In this document: in pieces, positions 31,909-39,351 of the stretch
How the letters are laid out: each line of letters starts with the position of its first letter
Numbering within the stretch: position 1 is the first letter of the stretch
Source of the DNA: an uncultured Oscillibacter sp.
GTDB lineage: Bacteria > Bacillota > Clostridia > Oscillospirales > Oscillospiraceae
NCBI RefSeq assembly: GCF_910579365.1
Contig: NZ_CAJTUX010000014.1
Span: 1 to 47,967, forward strand
DNA length: 47,967 bases
Direction of reading: 5' to 3'
Position numbers and translations under genes: made by a program
Notes under the pieces: generated by a model
What the model was told of the DNA's origin: nothing
Databases searched by the model: none
What the model saw: only the letters and a program-made list of their open reading frames with translations

Positions 31909-31938
31909 GTATAGGAAAAAACGCCTCTGGAGATACTG
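31909..31938 (+). promoter_or_regulatory. Sigma-F-type promoter of sigG
   Basis: GTATA (31909-31913) is followed after 15 bases by GGAGATACTG (31929-31938), which matches every position of the published sigma-F -10 consensus GGNRANAHTR. The usual spacer is 16. The predicted start is about 64 bases before sigG. Confidence 0.65.
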
Positions 31939-32008
31939 ACCTTGCGGCGCTGAGAGGGGAGAACCCCGCCGCCGCACGGCCAGTATACACACAAGGGGGG
32001 CGGCTTTC

Positions 32009-32779
32009 ATGCAGGGAAAAGTCGAGATCGCGGGGGTCAATACCGCCAAACTGAAGGTTTTGAAGAACGAGGAGACCATGGCGCTTCTCCGCCGGACGAA
32101 GGAAGGGGATCAGGAGGCCCGCCGCCAGCTGATTGAAGGGAATCTGCGGCTGGTGCTGTCGGTGATTCAGCGCTTTTCCAGCCGGGGAGAGAATGTGGAC
32201 GACTTGTTCCAGGTGGGCTGCGTGGGCCTCATCAAAGCCATCGACAACTTCGACATCAACCAGCCGGTGAAGTTTTCCACTTACGGCGTGCCCATGATAA
32301 TCGGCGAAATTCGCCGCTACCTCCGGGACAACAGCGCCATCCGGGTTTCCCGAAGCATGCGGGACACGGCCTACCGGGTTCTCCAGGTTCGGGAGCGCCT
32401 GATCTCCGAGACCCAGCGGGAGCCCACGGTGGAGCAGATTGCCAAAGAGCTGGATATCCCCCGGGAGGACGTGGTCTTCGCCATGGACGCCATCGTGGAC
32501 CCGGTGTCTCTCTACGAGCCGGTGTACTCTGACAGCGGGGATGCCCTCTGCGTCATGGATCAGGTGCGGGATACGCAGAACACCGACGAGCATTGGACGG
32601 ACCGCATTGCCCTGAAAGACGCCCTGAAGCGCCTGGACGACCGGGAGCGGCGCATCCTGTCTCTGCGGTTCTATGAAGGCAAGACCCAGATGGAGGTCTC
32701 CGCCGAGGTGGGCATTTCCCAGGCCCAGGTTTCCCGGCTGGAGAAGGGGGCCATCAACACCATCAAGAAAAATATCTGA
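32009..32779 (+). CDS. sigG: RNA polymerase sigma-G factor
   Basis: Sigma-G drives late forespore gene expression after engulfment. The 256-residue product has the diagnostic start KVEIAGVNTAKLKVLKNEE, region 2 DDLFQVGCVGLIKAIDNFD with FSTYGVPMIIGEIRRYLRD, and the region 4 helix-turn-helix MEVSAEVGISQAQVSRLEKG. AAGGGGGG precedes the ATG. sigE and spoIIGA, its neighbours in Bacillus, are not present here. A sigma-F-type promoter upstream fits the known cascade, and the gene ends in its own terminator. Confidence 0.97.
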   Translation: MQGKVEIAGVNTAKLKVLKNEETMALLRRTKEGDQEARRQLIEGNLRLVLSVIQRFSSRGENVDDLFQVGCVGLIKAIDNFDINQPVKFSTYGVPMIIGEIRRYLRDNSAIRVSRSMRDTAYRVLQVRERLISETQREPTVEQIAKELDIPREDVVFAMDAIVDPVSLYEPVYSDSGDALCVMDQVRDTQNTDEHWTDRIALKDALKRLDDRERRILSLRFYEGKTQMEVSAEVGISQAQVSRLEKGAINTIKKNI

Positions 32780-32781
32780 CG

Positions 32782-32808
32782 AAAGGCCCGCCAAGCGCGG
32801 GCCTTTTT
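32782..32808 (+). terminator. Intrinsic terminator of sigG
   Basis: A 10-bp stem (32782-32791 with 32797-32806) and a 5-base loop are followed by a T-run that begins within the stem. Confidence 0.9.
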
Positions 32809-32819
32809 CACGGTTTCCC

Positions 32820-32848
32820 TTGTATTTCCCCCCAGGAACTGCTATAAT
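32820..32848 (+). promoter_or_regulatory. Sigma-A promoter of the site-2 protease/scp operon
   Basis: TTGTAT (32820-32825) and TATAAT (32843-32848) are 17 bases apart with a TGn extension. The next ATG is 27 bases downstream. Confidence 0.8.
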
Positions 32849-32874
32849 GGTGCAACTACGAAAGGGGGAGGACC

Positions 32875-33534
32875 ATGGATTTCGGCGGTCTCATCCGCTC
32901 CATTGACTGGAATTGGCTGGAAGTCACGATGATGCGGGTTCTCGCCGTCCTCCTCTGCCTGACGGTCCACGAGACCTGTCACGGTCTGGCGGCCTATGCC
33001 CTGGGGGACCCCACCGCCCGGGAGCGCCGCCGACTGAGCCTGAATCCCCTGCGGCATATCGACTGGCTGGGCCTCGCCATGATGCTGGCCGTGGGTTTCG
33101 GCTGGGCCAAGCCCGTGCCGGTGGATCCCCGGTATTTTAAAAAGCCCAAGCAGGGCATGGCCCTCACCGCCCTGGCGGGGCCGGTTTCCAATTTTGTACT
33201 GGCGTTTCTGGCGATGCTCTTTTGCAGCAGGGTGCTGGCCGGCTTCATCACGTCCGATGCCTGTTTGGCCTATAAGCTGTATGTTTGCCTTCAGCTGCAC
33301 CTGGCCCCGCTGTCGATCGGCCTGGGCCTTTTCAATCTGCTGCCCATTCCGCCTCTGGACGGGGCCAAGGTGCTGGGAGCCTTTTTGCCGGAGCGGACTT
33401 ACTTTGGACTGATGCGCTACGAGCGGTACGGCATGTTTTTGCTGCTGGCTCTGAGCTGGTTCGGCGTTGTTGGGAATTTGCTCAATGAAGCCGTCCGGGG
33501 GATTTACTGGTTTTTCTTGGAGCTGTGTGTCTGA
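32875..33534 (+). CDS. Site-2 protease (M50) family membrane metallopeptidase
   Basis: This is an intramembrane zinc protease homologue of the small YwhC-like type. The 219-residue product has about five hydrophobic segments, the zinc site HETCH at 32-36 in the second, and the C-terminal third-ligand motif NLLPIPPLDG. There is no PDZ domain. AAAGGGGGAGG precedes the ATG. In many Clostridia a gene of this type precedes scpA, as here; the reason is unknown. It is the first gene of the operon with scpA and scpB. Confidence 0.92.
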   Translation: MDFGGLIRSIDWNWLEVTMMRVLAVLLCLTVHETCHGLAAYALGDPTARERRRLSLNPLRHIDWLGLAMMLAVGFGWAKPVPVDPRYFKKPKQGMALTALAGPVSNFVLAFLAMLFCSRVLAGFITSDACLAYKLYVCLQLHLAPLSIGLGLFNLLPIPPLDGAKVLGAFLPERTYFGLMRYERYGMFLLLALSWFGVVGNLLNEAVRGIYWFFLELCV

Positions 33535-33570
33535 GGAATCCGGCAGCGTTCGATAAAAGGAGGGGACTTT

Positions 33571-34371
33571 TTGGATAGTCCCGTATTCAAACTGGAAAAG
33601 GTGGTCCACTCCCGGGCGGAAGAGCTCCAGGATTTCGAGGGGCCCCTGGATCTGATTCTCTTCCTGCTTGGGAAGAACAAGATGGAGATTCAGGACATTT
33701 CCATTTCCATGATCTGCGACCAATATCTGAGCTGGCTGGACCGCCGCCAGCAGCTGGATTTGGAAATTGCCAGCGAGTTTGCGGCCATGGCCTCTCACTT
33801 GGTTTACCTCAAGACCCGGATGCTTCTCTCCATAGAGGACGAGGAGGCCAAGAGCGAGATGGAGGCCCTGATCCAGTCCCTGGAGGAGCGCCGCCGGGGG
33901 GAGAACTACGCTTATGTCAAGGCCATGGGAGAGCAGCTGGCTTCCCTGGGGGAATTTGGGCGGAGCATCTGCGTCCGGGGGCCGGAGCCGCTGGAGCCGG
34001 GGGAGATTCACTACGACCACTGCCCCCAGGACCTGCTTTGGGCCATGGCGGAGCTCCAGAGCCGGGCCGAGCGGAGACTCCCGCCCCCCAGGGCGGCTTT
34101 CCAGGACATCGCCCGGCACGAGCCCTATCCCGTGGAGAAGAAGGCGCTGGACATTCTGCGGCGGCTGAAAGAGGGGGGCGTGACCCGTTTCCTCCAGCTG
34201 TTCCGGGGCAGCCGGAGCCGCAGCGAGGTGGTGGCCACCTTCCTGGCGGTGCTGGAGCTGTGCCGCTCCCACGTTTTGCAGCTGGCGGGTTCGGAGTCAG
34301 AGTGTACCGTCCGCCAGATCGGAGAACCGCCGGAGAGTCTTGCCGTCGGGGCGGAGGAAACGTCAAACTAA
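33571..34371 (+). CDS. scpA: Segregation and condensation protein A
   Basis: ScpA is the kleisin subunit that joins SMC heads in the chromosome condensin complex. The 266-residue product has the N-terminal kleisin helix region LQDFEGPLDLILFLLGKNKM, the middle YLKTRMLL, and a C-terminal winged helix around VTRFLQLFRGSRSRSEVVATF. The start is a TTG at 33571 with AAAGGAGGGG upstream; no ATG fits. It is followed by scpB after ten bases. Confidence 0.95.
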   Translation: MDSPVFKLEKVVHSRAEELQDFEGPLDLILFLLGKNKMEIQDISISMICDQYLSWLDRRQQLDLEIASEFAAMASHLVYLKTRMLLSIEDEEAKSEMEALIQSLEERRRGENYAYVKAMGEQLASLGEFGRSICVRGPEPLEPGEIHYDHCPQDLLWAMAELQSRAERRLPPPRAAFQDIARHEPYPVEKKALDILRRLKEGGVTRFLQLFRGSRSRSEVVATFLAVLELCRSHVLQLAGSESECTVRQIGEPPESLAVGAEETSN

Positions 34372-34381
34372 GGAGAACCCA

Positions 34382-35008
34382 ATGGAGAGAAAGGAAATCG
34401 AGTCCGCCGTGGAGGCGATTCTGTTTGCCTCCGGGGAGGCTGTGCAGCTCAAGCGCCTCTGCGCCGCACTGCAGCTGGCCCGTCCCGCTGTGGAGCGGGC
34501 GCTGAAGGACCTGGGGGACCACTACGCCTTTGAACGGCGGGGCATCCGGCTGGTTCAGATGGAGGACAGCTGGCAGCTCTGCTCCGCCCCAGAGTTCGGG
34601 GACGCGGTGCACCGGGCGCTGGAGGTACGGAAGCCCGCCAAGCTGAGCCAGCCCGCTTTGGAGGCGCTGACCATCATTGCCTATTACCAGCCCACAACGA
34701 GGGCGTATGTGGACCAGATTCGGGGGGTGGACAGCTCCTACACCATGAGTCTGCTGTTAAACCGGGACCTGATTGAGGAGTGCGGCCGTCTCCAGGTGCC
34801 GGGGCGGCCCCGCCTGTACCGGACCACCAAGCAGTTTCTCCGGGCCTTCCACTTGAACAGTCTGGAGGATTTGCCGGAGCTGGCGGAGCCTTCGGAGGCG
34901 GAGGACCCCTTGGAAACGGAGGTCCCCCTGGAGCCGGAGACCGGCGGCCAGATGCGGCTGGGGGAAAACGGAGAGATTATGGATTCCAAGGAGGAAGAGA
35001 CGGAGTAA
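34382..35008 (+). CDS. scpB: Segregation and condensation protein B
   Basis: ScpB forms a dimer that binds ScpA in the SMC condensin complex. The 208-residue product has two winged helices: IESAVEAILFASGEAVQLKR and the family core LEALTIIAYYQPTTRAYVDQIRGV-type segment ending RGVDSSYTMSLLLNRDLI. The last 35 or so residues are an acidic, Pro/Glu-rich tail. TAAGGAG precedes the ATG at 34382. smc itself is not in the window. Confidence 0.95.
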   Translation: MERKEIESAVEAILFASGEAVQLKRLCAALQLARPAVERALKDLGDHYAFERRGIRLVQMEDSWQLCSAPEFGDAVHRALEVRKPAKLSQPALEALTIIAYYQPTTRAYVDQIRGVDSSYTMSLLLNRDLIEECGRLQVPGRPRLYRTTKQFLRAFHLNSLEDLPELAEPSEAEDPLETEVPLEPETGGQMRLGENGEIMDSKEEETE

Positions 35009-35026
35009 GAGAGAGGGGGAGCGCCT

Positions 35027-35710
35027 GTGCTGTGGCTTTGGATACTGCTTGCGCTGGTTTTTCTGGCCGTTTTGCTGTGCGCGACGCGGGTGGGCGTCTG
35101 GGCGGCCTATGACGGGGAGACCCTTCGTCTGGACGCGCGAATTGGCCTTTTGCGGATACATATTCTGCCCGCCAAGCCCAAGAAGGCGGAGAGGCCCCCG
35201 GAGAAACGAAAGCCCCGAAAGGAACCGGCGGAGAAGAAAAAGGGCGGCCTCTCCTTTGCCATGGAGGATGCCGGCGACGCGCTGCATACCATGCTTCCGC
35301 CGCTGAAGCGGGCTCTGTCCCGCACCCGCCGGGGGATACAGATCAAGCCTCTGCGGCTTTCCGTCGTCCTGGGTGGACGGGAGGACCCGGCCGCCGCCGC
35401 CGGACTGTACGGCAAGCTCCAGGCCGCCGTCTGGACGGGGATGCCGGCAGCCGAGAAATTCCTGGATATCCGGGACCCATATATTCATACCGGCGTGGAC
35501 TTCGAGACGGCGGACACGGCGGCGGCGGGGGAGGCCGGAGTTACCTTCCGCATAGGAACCCTGCTGGCCGTCGGCTTTGGATTGGCCCTTCCAGCTCTGC
35601 GGTGGTTCCTCCGCTGGAGGAAACGGTGCAAGACCCGCCCGCCGGAGCCGGAGCAGGAAAACCGCCGCGAAGTCCCGCCCAGCCAGCCGGAGACCCCTCC
35701 TGCCGCGTGA
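35027..35710 (+). CDS. DUF2953 (YtfI-like) membrane protein
   Basis: This is an uncharacterised protein found next to ytfJ in spore formers. The 227-residue product has one N-terminal membrane helix (about 2-20, LWILLALVFLAVLLCATRVG), a charged Lys/Pro/Glu-rich linker (about 50-80) and a DUF2953-like domain in the second half. A second hydrophobic stretch lies near 185-200. It uses a GTG start after GAGAGGGGGAG. It lies between scpB and ytfJ in the same direction. Confidence 0.85.
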   Translation: MLWLWILLALVFLAVLLCATRVGVWAAYDGETLRLDARIGLLRIHILPAKPKKAERPPEKRKPRKEPAEKKKGGLSFAMEDAGDALHTMLPPLKRALSRTRRGIQIKPLRLSVVLGGREDPAAAAGLYGKLQAAVWTGMPAAEKFLDIRDPYIHTGVDFETADTAAAGEAGVTFRIGTLLAVGFGLALPALRWFLRWRKRCKTRPPEPEQENRREVPPSQPETPPAA

Positions 35711-35764
35711 GACGCCCCAGAGATTGACATACCGCACCGATCAACGTGAGAAAGGATGTATAAG

Positions 35765-36172
35765 ATGGATAGCACGATGGACAAGAAGCAGCCGGTCAGC
35801 GAACTGATGCGCTCCACCATAGATAAGATTCACGAGCTGGTGGACACCAACGCGATTGTGGGCCAGCCCATCACCACGCCGGACGGCGTGACCTTGATTC
35901 CCATTTCCCGGGTCAATTTCGCCTTCGGAAGCGGCGGCGGGGACTATGGCAAGGTACAGCCCAAAGGCTTCGGCGGCGGCGGCGGTGCGGGGGTGAAGAT
36001 CGACCCGGTGGCGTTCCTGATTATCAAGGACGGTGTGACCCGGGTGCTGCCGGTGGCGGCGCCTCCGGCGTCCACCATGGACCGCATTGTGGAGATGGTG
36101 CCGGACCTGATGGACAAGGCGGAAAAATATTTTGATAAGAAACAGGCGGAAAAGGAGAAGGAAACCCTCTGA
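35765..36172 (+). CDS. ytfJ: GerW/YtfJ family spore protein
   Basis: YtfJ/GerW-family proteins are made in the forespore and are needed for normal spore germination in Bacillus. The 135-residue product has the family's VDTNAIVGQPITTPDGVTLIPISRV-type core (key residues GQPI..P.GVT..P.S), a Gly-rich loop GGGGGAGVKIDPVAFLII, and a charged Lys/Glu tail. I start at the ATG at 35765, eight bases from GAAAGGA; an ATG at 35756 overlaps that site. No clear sporulation promoter is seen in front. Confidence 0.9.
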   Translation: MDSTMDKKQPVSELMRSTIDKIHELVDTNAIVGQPITTPDGVTLIPISRVNFAFGSGGGDYGKVQPKGFGGGGGAGVKIDPVAFLIIKDGVTRVLPVAAPPASTMDRIVEMVPDLMDKAEKYFDKKQAEKEKETL

Positions 36173-36217
36173 TTGGGGTATACTATCTTCACTCTTGACG
36201 AATCGGAGTGATGATGT

Positions 36218-37303
36218 TTGTCGAAACGATTCCGGCGGGCCGGCGCGCTTTTGCTGGCGCTGGCCTGTTTGCTGACCGGCCGGGCCAAGGCGGTGGATAC
36301 CTCCGCCTCTTCCGCCATTTTGATGGATATGGACAGCGGCCGGGTGCTGTATGAGCGGAACGCCGGGGCCCGGATGCTGATTGCCAGCACCACGAAGATC
36401 ATGACGGCGCTGGTGGCGATCCGGGACGGGACCTTGTCGGATACTGTGAAGGTGAGCCGGGAGGCCGCCTATACGGAGGGCTCCTCCATGTACCTCAAGG
36501 AGGGGGAGGAGCTGACCCTGGAGACGCTGCTCTACGGCCTGCTTCTCTGTTCCGGAAACGACGCCGCCGTAGCCGTGGCGGAGCATGTGGCCGGAAGCGT
36601 GGGGCGCTTTGTGGAGCGGATGAACGAGACGGCCCTGGCCCTTGGAATGGAGGATACCTCCTTTGCCAACCCCAACGGCCTGGACGACGAGAACCACTAC
36701 TCCACCGCCAGGGATATGGCGCTGCTGGCCTGCGCGGCGATGAGAAACGAGACCCTGGTCCGCATTGCCTCCACCCGGACCGTGAGCATCGGCGGGCGGA
36801 CCATGACCAACCACAATAAGCTGCTGAGCCTGATGGACGGATGCGTGGGGCTGAAGACCGGCTATACCAGGGCGGCGGGCCGGACCCTGGTCAGCTGCGC
36901 GGAGCGGAACGGCCAGCGTCTGGTGGCGGTGACGCTGCAGGACGGCAACGATTGGGCGGACCACCAGAGTCTCTATGAGTACGGCTTCGCCGCCTATCCC
37001 GCCCGCCGGGCGGCACAGCTTGGGCATGAGCTGGCTCAGGCGGCGGTAAAGGGCGGAATCCGAACCCGGGTCCCCCTGATCGCGGCGGACAGCTTTGCCT
37101 GGCCCCTGGCCCAGGGAGAGGCGCTGAAGACGGACATCCGGCTGGACCGGGAGCTTGCCGCCCCCCTGCGGGCAGGAACTTCGGTGGGGGAAGCGGTGTT
37201 CACCCTGAACGGCAAAGAGGTTGGCCGGATTGGCCTTCTTTGCGGTGAAACGGTTTTGCCGGGGGCGGAGTCCGCTATGGCCGCGCTGCGAAATTACAGG
37301 TGA
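36218..37303 (+). CDS. D-alanyl-D-alanine carboxypeptidase (DacF-like, S11)
   Basis: This enzyme trims the terminal D-Ala from peptidoglycan stem peptides outside the membrane. The 361-residue product has a signal peptide (about 1-25, with the cleavage region GRAKA), then the penicillin-binding motifs SxxK at S57-K60 (STTK), SGN at 112-114 and KTG at 213-215. The C-terminal part is a PBP5-like beta domain; no final membrane anchor helix is obvious. The start is TTG, nine bases from CGGAG. Its place after ytfJ and before rluB suggests the sporulation-type DacF, but no sigma-F promoter is seen. Confidence 0.9.
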   Translation: MSKRFRRAGALLLALACLLTGRAKAVDTSASSAILMDMDSGRVLYERNAGARMLIASTTKIMTALVAIRDGTLSDTVKVSREAAYTEGSSMYLKEGEELTLETLLYGLLLCSGNDAAVAVAEHVAGSVGRFVERMNETALALGMEDTSFANPNGLDDENHYSTARDMALLACAAMRNETLVRIASTRTVSIGGRTMTNHNKLLSLMDGCVGLKTGYTRAAGRTLVSCAERNGQRLVAVTLQDGNDWADHQSLYEYGFAAYPARRAAQLGHELAQAAVKGGIRTRVPLIAADSFAWPLAQGEALKTDIRLDRELAAPLRAGTSVGEAVFTLNGKEVGRIGLLCGETVLPGAESAMAALRNYR

Positions 37304-37307
37304 ACGT

Positions 37308-38012
37308 ATGGAAGAACGACTGCAAAAGCTCCTCTCCGCCTCCGCCGGCTGTTCCCGGCGGGCGGCGGAGGGATACATAACGGCGGGACGCGTGACCGTG
37401 AACGGCGAGATTGCCGTTTTGGGGGCCAAGGCCGACCCGGACCGGGACGATGTCCGGTTGGATGGAAAATCCTTGGCGGCCAGGGCGGAAACGGTCTGCC
37501 TGCTCTTGAACAAGCCCCGGGGATATGTCACCACCCTTTCCGACGAGAAGGGAAGAAAGACGGTGGCGGACCTGGTGCAAAGCTGCGGCGTCCGGGTGTA
37601 TCCTGTCGGCCGTCTGGATCTGGACTCCGAGGGCCTGCTGCTCATGACTAACGACGGCGCGCTTGCCCAGCGTCTGACCCATCCCAGCCACGAGGCGGAA
37701 AAGACCTACCACGTCTGGGTCCGGGGACCGGCGGAGGGGGCGGCGGAACGCCTGGCCAGCGTGCGGGACCTGGAGGGGGAACCGATTCGCCCCGCGCAGG
37801 TGGAAATCCTCCGGCAGGGGGAGAACGCCGCGAAGCTGGCCGTTACCATTCACGAGGGGAAAAACCGCCAGGTGCGCCGGATGTGCGCCGCCTGCGGCCT
37901 GACGGTGACCCGTCTTCGCCGGGTGCGGGAGCACACGCTGGAATTGGGAGCGCTGCCCCCGGGAAAGTGGCGGTATCTGACGGCGGCGGAGCTGGCGGCT
38001 CTGCGGGAGTGA
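37308..38012 (+). CDS. rluB: 23S rRNA pseudouridine synthase (RluB family)
   Basis: This enzyme isomerises a uridine in 23S rRNA helix 89. The 234-residue product has an N-terminal S4 domain (about 1-55), then the catalytic motif GRLDLDSEGLLLMTNDG with the active Asp, and KTYHVWVRG and EGKNRQVRRMCAACG near the end. The ATG lies five bases after the carboxypeptidase stop with only a weak ribosome site, so it is probably coupled. It is the last gene before the long non-coding region. Confidence 0.94.
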   Translation: MEERLQKLLSASAGCSRRAAEGYITAGRVTVNGEIAVLGAKADPDRDDVRLDGKSLAARAETVCLLLNKPRGYVTTLSDEKGRKTVADLVQSCGVRVYPVGRLDLDSEGLLLMTNDGALAQRLTHPSHEAEKTYHVWVRGPAEGAAERLASVRDLEGEPIRPAQVEILRQGENAAKLAVTIHEGKNRQVRRMCAACGLTVTRLRRVREHTLELGALPPGKWRYLTAAELAALRE

Positions 38013-38041
38013 GCGGCAGAAAAATTCATATCCGGTATATC

Positions 38042-38070
38042 TTGCATATTTATAAGAAATGTGCTATACT
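38042..38070 (+). promoter_or_regulatory. Promoter of the OLE RNA
   Basis: TTGCAT (38042-38047) and TATACT (38065-38070) are 17 bases apart with a TGn extension. The expected start (about 38077) coincides with the first base of the long closing helix of the RNA. Confidence 0.85.
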
Positions 38071-38076
38071 ATTTTC

Positions 38077-38731
38077 CGCTAAGCGGCGGCGCAGTATTCT
38101 AGTCAGATCTGCCGTTTCCTAAGGAGGGCCTAAAAATCCTCTAAAGGGCACATCGATGAAACCCGTGGTGCCTGCTTGATACGCCCAGTTTTGGGTGGGT
38201 GCTGGGGGGAAGCGCGCGCGGCGCGCTTGCGGACTCAGGGCGTTTTCCAATGGCATGGTTTATCCGACCCTGTTTTCGTGGAGACCTGTTCTTGTGCGCG
38301 GACGTACTCCCATTGTGGTAATTCCGGCCCGCGTACGAAACAGATTGTGAACCTGCAATGCGGTGCATCGGTCCTGCTGGGCCGTAACGCTGTGTGCAGC
38401 TGTAGCCTGCCTTGCGTGAGGCGGGTGGATCAGGGAACTACAGGAAACGGCCCCGGCCAGGGCGGTTTCCTGATCGCCCTTTGAAACCCGTTTTGCAAAA
38501 GAGGCTAAAGAAACGGACGGACTGTGGTGGAAATCACCTAGGCTGTCCTGACGGGGCAGAAAAAGGATTGCAGTGCGGACTAAGTGGCAATCGGGTAGCG
38601 CGGACAGGCAACGCCGCGCCGGAGGGCTGAAAGGGAAACCGCCTCTATCGGCAACGAGGGGTGTGCTCCGGGGAAATCCAACCCGTACCTAAGCCGTAAG
38701 ATTTACTTTTTTTGCCGCCGCCGGCTTAGCG
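38077..38731 (+). ncRNA. ole: OLE RNA (ornate, large, extremophilic RNA)
   Basis: This stretch of about 655 bases between rluB and a small membrane protein gene holds no credible protein but a strong promoter and clear RNA structure. Its first 15 bases (38077-38091) pair with 38716-38731 over 15 bp with one bulged G, closing the whole RNA. Inside are local helices such as AAGCGCGC-GCG-GCGCGCTT (38210-38228), CAGGAAAC with GTTTCCTG (38450-38473) and CCTGCCT with AGGCGGG (38407-38427). OLE RNAs are about 600 nt, occur in Firmicutes, lie directly before dxs, and are adjacent to oapA; all four hold here. The family binds the membrane through OapA and affects stress tolerance and Mg2+ homeostasis. 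Exact ends are inferred. It does not look like RNase P, tmRNA or a group II intron. Confidence 0.86.
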
Positions 38732-38746
38732 AGGAAACACATGGCA

Positions 38747-38785
38747 GAGGAGAGCCCCAGGGGCGCTCCTCGTGGAGGTTTTTTT
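38747..38785 (+). terminator. Hairpin and T-tract between OLE RNA and oapA
   Basis: GAGGAG-A-GCCC (38747-38757) pairs with GGGC-G-CTCCTC (38761-38771). Seven bases later comes TTTTTTT (38779-38785). The gap holds oapA's ribosome site TGGAGG. The spacing is too long for a standard terminator, so it may be partial or may limit oapA translation. Confidence 0.45.
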
Positions 38786-39332
38786 GAAAAAAACAAAGAA
38801 GGGAAAGGCGAAGGCCTCTTCCCCTTATCGTTGGGCCCTTACGGTCTTTCTGATGGCGGTGGTCCTCTCCGCCGTGCTGAGTCTTGCGTCGGAGTCGATG
38901 CTGGAGGGCGCGGGCGTGACCGCCGCTCTTTTGATGTTGGTGCTGTTCATCAGCTTGGGCATTCTCTTCGACATTGTCGGCGTGGCGGTGACGGCGGCGG
39001 ATCCAAAGCCCTTTCACGCCATGGCCGCGCATAAGGAGAAGGGGGCGAAGCAGTCGTTGATGCTGCTGCGGAATGCCGGACGGGTCTCCAGCGTCTGCAA
39101 CGATGTGGTGGGAGATATCTGCGGCATTGTCAGCGGCGCCACCGGCGCGGTGATTGTCACCCAGCTTCAGCAGGCGCTGAATCTGCGGACGGTGCTGATT
39201 TCCGTGACGGTTACCGCCCTGGTCTCCGGCCTGACCATCGGCGGAAAAGCCCTGGGCAAGACGGTTGCCATTAAGAAAAGCACGCAGGTGGTTTACTGGT
39301 CCGGCCGGTTTTTGTATCTCTTCCACCGATGA
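38784..39332 (+). CDS. oapA: OLE RNA-associated membrane protein OapA
   Basis: OapA is the integral membrane protein that binds OLE RNA and holds it at the membrane. The 182-residue product has a very basic N-terminus (KKTKKGKAK) and about four hydrophobic segments (roughly 17-36, 46-70, 108-130, 135-157). It carries polar sequences with acidic residues inside or next to membrane segments: D63 and D73 (LFDIVGVAVTAAD) and a DxxxD motif at D107-D111 (CNDVVGD), described for this family. The best start is TTG at 38784, six bases from TGGAGG; GTG at 38772 is the alternative. It lies between OLE RNA and dxs, the conserved order. Confidence 0.88.
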   Translation: MKKTKKGKAKASSPYRWALTVFLMAVVLSAVLSLASESMLEGAGVTAALLMLVLFISLGILFDIVGVAVTAADPKPFHAMAAHKEKGAKQSLMLLRNAGRVSSVCNDVVGDICGIVSGATGAVIVTQLQQALNLRTVLISVTVTALVSGLTIGGKALGKTVAIKKSTQVVYWSGRFLYLFHR

Positions 39333-39351
39333 GGCTTGAAAAGGAGGCCCT

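Noticed and set aside
36173..36217. Sigma-F promoter for the carboxypeptidase gene
   Set aside because: GGGGTATACT breaks the required A in the GGNRA motif and no GYWTA lies at the right distance.
38141..38630. Short open frames inside the OLE RNA region on both strands
   Set aside because: They have no ribosome sites or recognisable motifs, and the region is better explained by RNA structure with paired ends.
38077..38731. RNase P RNA, tmRNA or group II intron as the identity of the long RNA
   Set aside because: The conserved RNase P core and the tmRNA ends are not present, and there is no intron domain V or reverse transcriptase. Gene order matches OLE.
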